Assembly (NCBI GenBank): GCA_040752275.1
Contig: JBFMFH010000129.1
Coordinates: 1-14,286, forward strand
Length of the DNA stretch: 14,286 bases
Source: JBFMFH01 sp040752275
GTDB lineage: Bacteria; Acidobacteriota; Vicinamibacteria; Vicinamibacterales; JAKQTR01
Reading direction: 5' to 3'
The notes beneath the pieces were generated by a model. It did not search any database. It saw only the letters and a list, made by a program, of their open reading frames with translations, and was not told the origin of the DNA. The position numbers were made by a program, and so were the translations under genes. Each line of letters opens with the position of its first letter. Within the stretch, counting starts at the first letter, position 1. Shown here piece after piece: positions 6,967 through 13,639 of this stretch.

Positions 6967-7014
6967 TTGCGAACCTCAGGGCGCTTCCCGCTCGCACGCG
7001 TTGAGCGACCACCC
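6967..7014 (+). repeat. 48-bp direct repeat, copy 1 (junction of the hemL fragment)
   Basis: 40 of 48 bases match 9539-9586 without gaps, including an identical 14-base block (CTCGCACGCGTTGA). Copy 2 is the last 36 bases of the MBL-fold gene plus 12 bases beyond its stop; copy 1 also reads ...RTR-stop in the same phase, so it looks like the 3' tail of a lost related gene. It marks the point where hemL homology ends. Confidence 0.7.
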
Positions 7015-7049
7015 GCGCACGAGCGTGGCCGAGCACGCCGGGATCGGCG

Positions 7050-8219
7050 TCAGCCGCCGACGATGTCTCCGGCCCACAGCCGCCCGAGGAACTCGCGCCA
7101 CGGCAGCACCTCGACACCCTCGTGCAGCCGCGGCGCGCGTTCGTTGCACACCAGGATGGCCTTCCGGGGCCGGTGCTCGCCGACGAACGCCCGCAGCCCG
7201 CGGAACTCCGCGGAGTCGACCCGGCTGGTGCCTTTGACCTCGATGGCCACCTCGCCCGAGCCGAGGATGAAGTCGACCTCGAGGCCGCTCTTCGTTCGCC
7301 AGAAGTGAATGTCGTGGCCCAGCGCGCGGTACGACCGATGCGCGAGGAGTTCCATCAGGATGAAGTGCTCGAACGCGCAGCCGAATGCCTCGCCGCGTTC
7401 CTCGGCGAGATGCCTCTTGGTCACGCTGCCGGCCACGCCCACGTCGAACAGGTAGAATCGGGCGGCCTTGGTGATGACCTGCCGCTCCTGCCGTGCCTTG
7501 AAGGGCTCGACGAAGGTGCCGATCAGGGTATCGACGAGAATCTGATAGTACTCCTTGACCGTCTTCGCATCGACGCCGCAATCGCGGGCGATGTTCGCGA
7601 AGTTCGTCAGCTCCCCGTGTGAGTACGCCATCGCGTCGAAGAACCGCGAGAACGCGGGCACGTTGCGCGCGAGCCCCTCGTCGAAGACTTCCTCCTTCAG
7701 ATAGTCGCGGACGTACGCGTCGAGCGACCGGCGGTACTCGGCGGCGAGGTAGTGGGCCGGCACCAGGCCCCGGTTCAGCGCGCGCAGCAGGTGGAGATCC
7801 GGAAGCTCGGCCGACACCAGCGGGTGCATCTCGAATCGCCAGGCCCGTCCTCCGAGCAGGTTGGCGCGGCCGCGCTTGAGCTTGCGCGCGCTGGAACCGC
7901 AGAGGATGAAGCGCAGGCGCTCGTGCTCGATCAGCCAGTGCACCTCGTCGAGCAGGCCCGGCACCTTCTGCACTTCGTCGATGATGATCGGCAGCCGGAG
8001 CTGCCGCGGCGGGGCCGCGAGGATCTGCTCCCTCACGAGCGCCGGACGCTTCGCCATCTCCAGCATGACGTCGGTCTTCAGCAGGTCGAAGGTGAGGCTA
8101 CCGGGAAACGCCGATCGCAAGTACGTGCTCTTGCCGGTCTTCCGCGCGCCCCAGAGGAACGCCGACTGCCCTCGAGGCAACTCGATGCCGAGAAGGCGCG
8201 GCAGGCCAGCCTCGTTCAT
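7050..8219 (-). CDS. AAA-family ATPase with DUF4143 domain
   Basis: A 389-residue protein of the AAA_14/DUF4143 family. Walker A is GARKTGKS (24-31), Walker B is LPIIIDEVQ (76-84), and a sensor-like CGSSARK follows (107-113). The C-terminal DUF4143 part (about 190-389) contains LEVDFILGSGEVAIEVKG, whose Asp316 and Glu327-x-Lys329 fit a PD-(D/E)XK nuclease-like core. Family members are common in genomes rich in mobile DNA but their role is poorly known; some are suspected toxin-antitoxin or defence components. Length is normal and no break is seen. The ATG at 8219 follows the repeat-bearing promoter region at 8230-8280. The gene reads alone; its neighbours are on the other strand or broken. 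Confidence 0.9.
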   Translation of the reverse strand: MNEAGLPRLLGIELPRGQSAFLWGARKTGKSTYLRSAFPGSLTFDLLKTDVMLEMAKRPALVREQILAAPPRQLRLPIIIDEVQKVPGLLDEVHWLIEHERLRFILCGSSARKLKRGRANLLGGRAWRFEMHPLVSAELPDLHLLRALNRGLVPAHYLAAEYRRSLDAYVRDYLKEEVFDEGLARNVPAFSRFFDAMAYSHGELTNFANIARDCGVDAKTVKEYYQILVDTLIGTFVEPFKARQERQVITKAARFYLFDVGVAGSVTKRHLAEERGEAFGCAFEHFILMELLAHRSYRALGHDIHFWRTKSGLEVDFILGSGEVAIEVKGTSRVDSAEFRGLRAFVGEHRPRKAILVCNERAPRLHEGVEVLPWREFLGRLWAGDIVGG

Positions 8220-8229
8220 GATGGATGTG

Positions 8230-8280
8230 ACTCCATATTGGTTCGACTGAACAGGATTATACTCCGTATTGGTTCAGTCG
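8230..8280 (-). promoter_or_regulatory. Candidate promoter/operator of the AAA-DUF4143 gene with direct and inverted repeats
   Basis: Two 15-bp direct repeats, 8230-8244 and 8261-8275, differ by one base (plus strand ACTCCATATTGGTTC and ACTCCGTATTGGTTC) and start 31 bp apart, about three helical turns. A perfect 9-bp inverted pair is present as well: CGACTGAAC (8244-8252) and GTTCAGTCG (8272-8280). A TATAAT box on the minus strand (8261-8256) sits between them, 37 bp before the ATG. A regulator bound to both repeats would cover the -10 region, so repression is the simplest reading. No regulator gene is adjacent. No good -35 box was found. Confidence 0.6.
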
Positions 8281-8419
8281 TCGAGAATGCGCTCGGAACT
8301 GGCGATCCTGCCGTCTCCTGCGGGCCCTCGAAGGTTCGCTCAGCGCAGATATTGCATCATCATGGCGACGAACGCGCCGATCCGCCGGCCGAACGCCGCG
8401 AGCCGGCAGGGGGAGTGTG

Positions 8420-8764
8420 ATGGACACCGACTGGGTCGAAGGGTTTCGCGGGGCAGTCACAGTGTGCGACGCCGCCGGCGTCATCGTCGCGATGAACGCG
8501 AAGTCGGCGCAGACCTTCGACGCTGACGGGGGGCAGGCGCTCATCGGCCGGAACCTGCTCGACTGCAATCCCGAGCCGTCGCGCAGCCAGGTGGCCGACC
8601 TGCTGGCCCACCCGCGCGTGAACGCCCACACGATCGAGAAGCGAGGCGTGCGCAAGCTGATCTACCAGGCGCCGTGGTATCGCGACGGTGTGTGCCAGGG
8701 CCTGGTCGAGCTGTCGCTCGAGATCCCCGACGGGATGCCGCACTTCGTCAGGCAGAGTATCTGA
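8420..8764 (+). CDS. Small stand-alone PAS-domain protein
   Basis: A 114-residue cytoplasmic protein made of one PAS-like fold: GAVTVCDAAGVIVAMNAKSA, then GRNLLDCNPEPSRSQVADLL, then KLIYQAPWYRDGVCQGLVEL. It resembles short single-PAS proteins that end in a PHFVR-like tail. PAS domains sense ligands, redox or light, or mediate contacts; with no output domain it may act on a partner or detoxify a ligand. The ATG at 8420 is chosen because AGGGGGAG (8408-8415) is placed for it; a GTG one codon earlier is the alternative. It lies 49 bp before the MBL-fold gene on the same strand, so co-transcription is plausible. Confidence 0.8.
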   Translation: MDTDWVEGFRGAVTVCDAAGVIVAMNAKSAQTFDADGGQALIGRNLLDCNPEPSRSQVADLLAHPRVNAHTIEKRGVRKLIYQAPWYRDGVCQGLVELSLEIPDGMPHFVRQSI

Positions 8765-8812
8765 CGGCGCCTGCCGCACCACCGGGAGCCTCCGTGTGGC
8801 ACACTGGTGCGC

Positions 8813-9574
8813 ATGGCGGCGATCACCCGGATCGACGACGGCGTCTGGGCGTGCGAGGTGGCCCTCGACGACTACCGCGTCCGCGGCGCGCTCGTCCTCG
8901 GCCGCCGCCGCGCGCTCGTATGGGACACGCTCTCCCATCCACGCGATATGGCGGCCTGGCTGCCGCTCATCGCCCCGCTCGATCTCGTCATCGTCTACAG
9001 CCACGCCGACTGGGACCACATCTGGGGCACCGCCGGGCTGCCGCACCAGCGCGCCGAGATCGTCGGCCACCGCGCGTGCCGCGCCCGCTTCGACGCGGAC
9101 GTGCCCGCGACGCTTCGCGAGAAGCAGGCGGCCGCGCCCGGCGCATGGGACGAGGTGACGCTCGTGCCGCCGACGATGGTGATGGACGATGAACTCGAGG
9201 TGGACCTGGGTGGCGTGACGGTGGAACTGCGGCATCTGCCCGGGCACACCGGGGATGGCATCGTCGGATTCGTGCGCGAATGCGGGCTGCTGCTCGCGGG
9301 AGACGCCGTCGAGACGCCGCTGCCCGTGGTGCCGCCCGACGCTCCGCTCGCGGCGTGGATCGCGGAGCTCGAGCGGTGGGCCGCGCATCCGGGCGTGCGA
9401 GCCGTCATGCCCGCGCACGGCGACACGGGGGATGCGTCCGTCATCCGGCGCACGTCCGCGTATCTGCGCGGGCTGCAGACCGGCAGGCCCGTCGATGTCG
9501 CAGAGCCCCTCGATCCGTTCTACCGCGAGACGCACGCGGCGAACGTCAGGGCGTTCCTTCCTCGCACGCGTTGA
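8813..9574 (+). CDS. MBL-fold metallo-hydrolase
   Basis: A 253-residue metallo-beta-lactamase-fold protein. Metal-site motifs: SHADWDH (63-69), LPGHTGD (142-148, His145), LLAGDAVE (160-167, Asp164) and MPAHGD (199-204, His202). In the first motif, the canonical HxHxDH reads HxDxDH, so Asp66 takes the place of the second His; HxDxDH variants occur in some MBL subfamilies and usually keep a two-metal site. Substrate cannot be predicted; thioesterase-, lactonase- or phosphodiesterase-like activities occur in the fold. Start: ATG at 8813, with a GTG two codons upstream as an alternative; no strong ribosome binding site. The 3' end is part of the 48-bp repeat. Confidence 0.87.
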   Translation: MAAITRIDDGVWACEVALDDYRVRGALVLGRRRALVWDTLSHPRDMAAWLPLIAPLDLVIVYSHADWDHIWGTAGLPHQRAEIVGHRACRARFDADVPATLREKQAAAPGAWDEVTLVPPTMVMDDELEVDLGGVTVELRHLPGHTGDGIVGFVRECGLLLAGDAVETPLPVVPPDAPLAAWIAELERWAAHPGVRAVMPAHGDTGDASVIRRTSAYLRGLQTGRPVDVAEPLDPFYRETHAANVRAFLPRTR

Positions 9575-9586
9575 ACGACCGCCCGC
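9539..9586 (+). repeat. 48-bp direct repeat, copy 2 (3' end of the MBL-fold gene)
   Basis: Second copy of the repeat at 6967-7014 (40 of 48 bases identical, same orientation). It covers the last 12 codons of the MBL-fold gene, including the stop, and 12 bases beyond. Together the copies bracket a 2.5-kb block holding the ATPase, PAS and MBL-fold genes. Confidence 0.7.
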
Positions 9587-9727
9587 CTGAAGGAGGATCT
9601 TCCTGACCGCCGGCGACGGGCGCGCGTTTACCTACGTGGCCGATGGCAGAAAGCTGGACCAGCTCACCGGTGACGGAGAACTCGAGAACCGGACGAGGTG
9701 AGACGGCGCCCATCACATCTACGATCG
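9587..9727. other. Intergenic stretch with no supported gene
   Basis: One plus-strand frame reads about 30 residues beginning LTAGDGRAFTYVADG before a stop at about 9700, which may be a remnant of a beta-rich repeat protein, but I cannot assign it. Nothing else is visible. Confidence 0.35.
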
Positions 9728-9919
9728 GAAGACGCCGCCGGCATCGCAGGCGCCCTCGGTGTGCCGTCCCTGGCCGCTACCGCCGTCAAGGCTACGGCAA
9801 CGCCACAGATGAAGAACGTCGCGCTGCACGAGCGCGCCCCCCTGCTCTCTGTAGCCATCCAGGCTGGCACCGATGCCGTCCCGGGGCAGCGGGTTCTGCT
9901 CGTTGATGACCTGTGGGAG
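9728..9919 (+). pseudogene. Phosphoribosyltransferase fragment (ComF-like or related)
   Basis: About 64 residues resemble the core of a purine/ComF-type phosphoribosyltransferase: AAGIAGALGVPSLAA, PQMKNVALHERAPLL, and the PRPP-binding strand GQRVLLVDDLWE. In the family the last motif continues with a glycine- and threonine-rich loop (typically SGAT); here the sequence departs right after DLWE and no other frame continues it. The N-terminal part is also missing. A dead fragment in the rearranged corridor; which subfamily it came from is uncertain. Confidence 0.6.
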
Positions 9920-10084
9920 TTGCGGATTCCACGAAGACTCCGGACCAGAGAGATCGGCTACCCAACCGGAACCGGGCGTGGCATGCTGTACTCAGTGCTT
10001 CGACTCGCAAGGACAGCCACGATTCGTTCCCGCCGAACGCGGTCGGATCCGCTCGCTCGGCACTCAGTCCTGAGGGCGACCAGG
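9920..10084. other. Junction sequence between two gene remnants
   Basis: About 165 bp separate the phosphoribosyltransferase fragment from the VWFA-type remnant. Open frames here are not family-like on either strand and there is no repeat I can identify. It probably contains a deletion junction. Confidence 0.35.
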
Positions 10085-11439
10085 TAGATGTCGGCGATGG
10101 TGACCTTCCTTGGCGGCATCCGGGAGGAGCGCAAGGCGGTGATCGTCGTCTCGGGCGGATGGCACCTCTTCAGACCAAACGCACGGCTGGCGCGCCCCCT
10201 TCGCGGCCGGGTCCCCGGGTTGCCGCCGATTGGTGTCGACCCCCGCACGGGGAAGCTGGGCACAACCGATCCGAACAGCGCTGGGGGTGCCTCGCTGGCC
10301 GAGTGCGACGCCGATCGGGCGATGCTGTCGCAGTTGGACAACGCACGAGATTTCCAGCGGCTGCCCGGATTGGCGAACCGCGCCAACGTGTCGTTCTATC
10401 CCATCGACCCGGCGGGTTTGCGACTGACAGGCATGATGGGGCGCAACCTCGACACCCTGCGAGTCCTCGCGGACGAGACCGATGGTCTCGCCATCGTCGG
10501 CACCAACGATCTTTCCGGCGGTGCGAAGCGCATCACCGACGACCTGTCGTCGTACTACGTGCTCGGGTACTACTCGACGAACACCACACTCGATGGTGGA
10601 TACCGGCGCATCACCGTACGCGTGAAGCGCCCGGGCGTCCACGTCCGCGCGCGGCGGGGCTACCTGGCGCCCGCCGCCGCGGAGATCGCCTCGGCCGGCC
10701 GGGCACCGCGCCGCCGCCGACCATGGAATCGCGCGCCATCGAGGACGCACTGGCGCCACTCGTGAATCTCACCCGCGGCCAGACCATGCTGGCACAGGTC
10801 GCCGCGGGCTGGAGGGCCGACGACGCGGGGGCCACGATCCCCGTGATTTGGCTGATCGGCGAGGTTACGGTGGCGGCCGAGTGGCTGAACGGTGGGAGCG
10901 CCGACGTCGCGCTGGTCGCCGAGGACGGCGCCGCGCTCGCCACTGCACGCATGAGGCTCGAGAAGGGCGTGCGGACCTTCCGCGTCGAGTTACGCGCCCC
11001 GGCGTTCCTCTCGCCCGGCCGCTACACCGTACGGCTTCGGTTGCGTCTCGACGGATCGGACCTGCCGATCTCCGAAACGGCGCCGTTCGTCCTGGAACGC
11101 GCCCCCCAGTCCAGCGGGGCGGTGTTGGTCAGGCGCGGCCTCTCGACGGGCAACAGGGAGGTCGTGACGGCCGATCCGCGATTCCGGCGGACCGAGCAGC
11201 TTCGCGTCGAGGTCCTCGCGACATCCGATGACCCGGGCACGGCGCGCCTCCTCGACCGAACCGGCAAGCCGATGGCGATCCCTGTTGCGGCGGGTGTCCG
11301 GGCCGAGCCTGACGGCACCCTCTGGCGCACGGCCCAACTCTCGCTGGCACCCCTGGCGCCCGGCGACTACGTCGTTGAGCTCTCCGGCGAGGCCTCCCCA
11401 CGCGGCCCGGTGTTGGTCGCGTTTCGGATTGTCCAGTAG
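10085..11439 (+). pseudogene. VWFA-related Acidobacterial-type protein, 5'-truncated and frameshifted
   Basis: The sequence begins inside a von Willebrand factor A-like protein: MVTFLGGIREERKAVIVVSG, LANRANVSFYPIDPAGL, ADETDGLAIVGTNDLSGG, DDLSSYYVLGYYSTNT, RRITVRVKRPGVHVRARRGY. The usual signal peptide and the N-terminal half with the metal-site motif are missing; an in-frame stop lies just before 10088. Near 10690-10715, in a GCC/CCG-rich run, the frame shifts by one base; the other frame continues from about PPPTMESRAIEDALAPL through a beta-sandwich-like C-terminal region (DLPISETAPFVLERAP, LAPLAPGDYVVELSGEA) to the stop at 11439. Such proteins are usually secreted and of unknown role. With the 5' loss it is unlikely to work, even if the frameshift is a sequencing error. 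Confidence 0.8.
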
Positions 11440-11545
11440 GTGAGTCCCACCGGCAGTCCGAGCGTCGCGGCATCGTCGAAGGTCAGGCTGCTGACGCCGG
11501 GCGTGTCGGCCTGGCGGGGGCGGGACGCAGCGGGCGGATCTCCCG

Positions 11546-11878
11546 TCATGCGAACGGGTCGTGGACGTCGACCCCGGTGCGCCGGAAGTCCCGAACGTTC
11601 CGCGTGACGACGCTGAGCCCGTGGTGCAGCCCCGTCGCGGCGATCACGCTGTCGAGCAGGGACATCGGCTGGCCCTTCCGCTTCAGTGTGATGATGAGCT
11701 CGGCCCAGCGCATGCCCACGCGTGCGTCCCAGAGCAGGCACTCGACCGTCTCTGCAACGGATGCGAACCAGCGCTCGAGCCGGGCGCGACGGCGCCCGGC
11801 CGGCAGGGCACGCAGGCCGGCCCGCAGCTCGCCCAGCACGACGGCGTCGCCGACCAGATAGGCCGCCTGCCTTGCAGC
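11546..11878 (-). pseudogene. 5'-truncated VapC-like PIN-domain toxin
   Basis: About 110 residues of a PIN-domain ribonuclease of the VapC/FitB type: AVVLGELRAGLRALPAGRRR, ERWFASVAETVE, GMRWAELIITLKRKGQP, LLDSVIAATGLHHGLSVVTRNVRDFRRTGV, DPFA-stop. The middle Glu (VLGELRAG) and the C-terminal acidic cluster (LLDSVIAAT, NVRDF) are present. The first strand with the conserved Asp (usually DTxV) is gone; an in-frame TAG stands at 11881-11879. The break coincides with one arm of a 15-bp inverted repeat, suggesting an insertion or deletion. No antitoxin gene is seen upstream. Without the first Asp the toxin should be inactive. Confidence 0.78.
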
Positions 11879-12050
11879 CTATCCTGGAAGGGAAAGGCAG
11901 CCGCATGCGCAGCCAAGTTGAGGTGCCATCGGCAGGTGCGTCGTGCCTCGCCTCGTCGGCCGGCCCGTGCGAGGCCGCTTCCCGTGCAACGTGGCGCGTG
12001 GCGCGGAGCGCCCTTGTGGAGGTGCATCCCCGAGCGTAGGATAGGCCGCA
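11871..12050. repeat. 15-bp imperfect inverted repeats bracketing 150 bp at the vapC break
   Basis: 11871-11885 and 12036-12050 are inverted copies matching at 14 of 15 bases, with the core GCCTATCCT/AGGATAGGC. The 180-bp unit has the size of a small non-autonomous element, but no target duplication is evident and there is no gene inside. It abuts the point where vapC is truncated. The rest of the stretch to 12225 has no supported gene. Confidence 0.45.
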
Positions 12051-12264
12051 AGCGTTGCAGCGTAGCGCCGGGCGGCACCCGCCACCTTGGTGGAGCAAGT
12101 CCAGGGGGGCCAGGAACTTCCAGCCGCTGGCCTTGGTGCGTGGTCTCCTGCTAGGCCACTGCCAGGCCGCGTGCGTCGCAGGTACAGCTGCAGAGAACGG
12201 GGGCTCGTCTGCGGCCCAATCACATGTTGAACGGAATGATCGGCTGATACGAGAATAGCGAACG

Positions 12265-12372
12265 ATGAAGTCCAGGGTCTATCTCGAGACGACGATCGTG
12301 AGCTACCTCGTGGCCGAACCGACGACGGACGTTGTGCAGGCAGCACACCAGCAGATCACACCGAAGCCATGA
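12265..12372 (+). pseudogene. PIN-domain toxin remnant with a large internal deletion
   Basis: A 35-codon ORF begins like a PIN toxin of the kind often seen in cassettes (MKSRVYLETTIVSYLVAEP, then DVVQAAHQQIT) and stops almost at once with PKP. Intact relatives are about 150-165 residues and go on with a second acidic cluster. The stop overlaps the start of the next gene (ATGA, 12369-12372), the arrangement expected for the intact operon, so the middle was probably removed in frame or near-frame while both ends stayed. The first acidic motif (LETT) survives, but the rest of the active site is absent. Confidence 0.75.
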
Positions 12373-12602
12373 CTCGCCGAGATCCCATCGTCGAAGAAGT
12401 GCGGAAACATCGCGCGCAGATCGCCCGCGAGCACGGCAACGATGTGGCAGCTATCGTTGCGGCGCTCGAGGGCGAGGAAGCGGAGGAGACGACGCCCATG
12501 GTGTCGTTTCCATCCAGGCGGTTGCGGAAGCGAACGACCCGTCCGGGGCTGCGAGCGACACGACGGCCCAACAAGGCGTTGGAGCGGACGGCGCGGGGCT
12601 GA
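12369..12602 (+). CDS. Putative antitoxin partner of the PIN toxin
   Basis: A 77-residue polar protein: MTRRDPIVEEVRKHRAQIAR then HGNDVAAIVAALEGEEAE then VVSF-like PMVSFPSRR. The DPIVEEVRxxR start and the DVxAIxAAL middle are typical of the small gene that follows PIN toxins in cassette arrays. It is thought to be the antitoxin, but I know of no direct evidence for this one. The last residues (PNKALERTARG) are encoded by the attC that begins at 12566, so the natural stop was lost or the gene uses the attC for its end. With the toxin deleted it would have nothing to neutralise in cis. Confidence 0.7.
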   Translation: MTRRDPIVEEVRKHRAQIAREHGNDVAAIVAALEGEEAEETTPMVSFPSRRLRKRTTRPGLRATRRPNKALERTARG

Positions 12603-12637
12603 CGCTGGCGCGCCGCGGCTGAACGCCGGCGTACCTA
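12566..12637 (+). other. attC recombination site with degenerate R' core
   Basis: R'' GCCCAAC (12566-12572), inner arms GGCGTTGGAGCGG and GCGGCTGAACGCC, then the R' position at 12631-12637, which reads GTACCTA instead of GTTRRRY. The paired inner arms (GGCGTT/AACGCC) and spacing are those of a 72-bp attC. The altered R' does not pair with R'' and should impair recombination. It closes the cassette with the PIN remnant. Confidence 0.8.
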
Positions 12638-12680
12638 CGAAACACAGAGCAAGACACACGGGACCCGAGTAGCTGACGTC

Positions 12681-12980
12681 GTGGCGTACAAGATCCAATT
12701 CGCCAAGCAGGTCAAATCGCACTTGGACGGCTTGACCGCCACCCAGCGATCCACTGTACTCGACGCCATTGAACGTCAACTGACGAACGAGCCGTCCACG
12801 GAGACCCGCAATCGAAAGCCGCTCCGCCCGAATCCGATCGCGCCATGGGAGCTACGGGTAGGCGAACTGCGTGTATTCTACGAGGTGAGTGTGGATGCAC
12901 CAGCCGTCGTGCACGTGTTGGCCGTTGGGATCAAGACGCGCTCGACGCTTCGAATTGGTGGCGAGGAGATCAAGCTATGA
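12681..12980 (+). CDS. RelE/ParE-family toxin
   Basis: A 99-residue protein with the RelE/ParE fold: IQFAKQVKSHLDGLTATQRS at the start, NRKPLRPNP in the middle, and WELRVGELRVFYEV followed by VVHVLAVGIKTRS at the end. The WELRVGxxRVFYE pattern is the signature of the family. RelE members cleave ribosome-bound mRNA and ParE members poison gyrase; the sequence alone does not separate them. It overlaps the following Phd-type antitoxin by four bases (ATGA, 12977-12980); the toxin-first order is common. The start is GTG at 12681, with no strong ribosome binding site. The pair forms the cargo between attC sites at 12566 and 13237. Confidence 0.87.
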   Translation: MAYKIQFAKQVKSHLDGLTATQRSTVLDAIERQLTNEPSTETRNRKPLRPNPIAPWELRVGELRVFYEVSVDAPAVVHVLAVGIKTRSTLRIGGEEIKL

Positions 12981-13318
12981 AGACGATCAAGCTCTCGACG
13001 GCATCGCGAACGCTGGCCGAGTACGCTGCCGATCTGAACGACGAAATCGTGCTCCTGACCACGGGCAACCGGGCGGTGGCCGCCATCGTGCCTCTCACAG
13101 GCGTCGACCCTGACTCGATCGCGCTCAGCGGTCACCCGGACTTCCTGGAGATTATTGCTCGCGGGCGCGCTGAGATCCGCCGTGGCGATACGATGTCCTT
13201 GGCGGACATGAAGACAGCGTTCGGCGTCGACCGGTCGCCTAACACACGCTTGCAGCCGACGAAGGCGCGTCGGAGGGCTGTCAAGAAGCCAGCCCGACGC
13301 ACGCGCCTTCGCGGCTGA
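12977..13318 (+). CDS. Phd/YefM-type antitoxin with attC-encoded basic tail
   Basis: A 113-residue protein; residues 1-85 are Phd/YefM-like: TASRTLAEYAADLNDEIVLL, then TTGNRAVAAIVPLTGVD, the usual DNA-binding and dimerisation part, followed by a toxin-binding segment (EIIARGRAEIRRGDTMSLAD). It should neutralise the RelE/ParE toxin and repress the operon. The frame runs without a stop into the attC (from 13237), which adds 27 residues rich in Arg and Lys (for example RRRAVKKPARRTRLRG). Ordinary members end near residue 85-90. The tail may be harmless read-through or may alter DNA or toxin binding. The ATG at 12977 overlaps the toxin stop. Confidence 0.85.
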   Translation: MKTIKLSTASRTLAEYAADLNDEIVLLTTGNRAVAAIVPLTGVDPDSIALSGHPDFLEIIARGRAEIRRGDTMSLADMKTAFGVDRSPNTRLQPTKARRRAVKKPARRTRLRG

Positions 13319-13333
13319 AGCGCAACGTTATGC
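13237..13333 (+). other. attC recombination site with long central hairpin
   Basis: R'' GCCTAAC (13237-13243) and R' GTTATGC (13327-13333). Inner arms CGCTTGCAGCCG and CGGCTGAAGCG pair with one extra G left unpaired, the extrahelical base. The centre forms a strong hairpin: GAAGGCGCGTCGG against CGACGCACGCGCCTTC with one bulged A. R' is the exact complement of the R'' core of the next attC (GCATAAC, 13880), marking the next cassette as a true unit. 97 bp. It overlaps the 3' end of the Phd gene. Confidence 0.93.
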
Positions 13334-13376
13334 CGATGCAAGTGCACGAACGAGGGACCCGAATACGTGAACAACC

Positions 13377-13634
13377 ATGCCTGAACTCGCGCGCTTCCTC
13401 GGCATCGTCATCGGCATGTTCTACCGCGAACACGGGGTGCCGCACATTCATGCGGTGTACGGAGAACACGAGATTTCGGTAGAGGTCGAAACTGGGCGGG
13501 TTCACGGACACTTCCCGCCGCGCGCGCTCAAGCTCGTGCTTGAATGGATGGGGCTTCACACGCCAGAATTGTTGGAGGATTGGCAACTCGCCAAGCAGGG
13601 CCAGCCACTGAAGCGGATTGCGCCCTTGGAGTGA
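13377..13634 (+). CDS. DUF4160-family protein
   Basis: An 85-residue protein matching the DUF4160 pattern: GIVIGMFYREHGVPHIHAVYG (conserved PHxHA), then FPPRALKLVLEWMGLHTPEL with the L-EW...LH..EL motif. Function is not established. DUF4160 genes are nearly always followed by a DUF2442 gene and are frequent cargo of integron cassettes; the pair is suspected to be a toxin-antitoxin-like unit. The ATG at 13377 is the first start in the cassette; no strong ribosome binding site. The gene ends 5 bp before the next ORF. Confidence 0.9.
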   Translation: MPELARFLGIVIGMFYREHGVPHIHAVYGEHEISVEVETGRVHGHFPPRALKLVLEWMGLHTPELLEDWQLAKQGQPLKRIAPLE

Positions 13635-13639
13635 ACGGC

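Noticed and set aside
6998..7004. GTTGAGC (and GTTGAAC at 9569-9575) as attC R' cores
   Set aside because: They match the core consensus but lie at the 3' gene-end repeat, with no paired inner arms or R'' upstream.
11367..12098. Minus-strand ORF of 243 codons covering the vapC remnant
   Set aside because: It overlaps the VWFA-type gene end and the PIN remnant in other frames, and most of it has no protein-like pattern. A short segment (SLTFDDAATLGLPVGLT) looks protein-like but could not be assigned.
12226..12232. GTTGAAC as the 5' boundary of the PIN-remnant cassette
   Set aside because: It matches the core consensus and has a GCGGC before it at roughly the right distance, but no clear R'' side is visible and it pairs with the R'' at 12566 at only five of seven bases. 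Kept only as a possibility.
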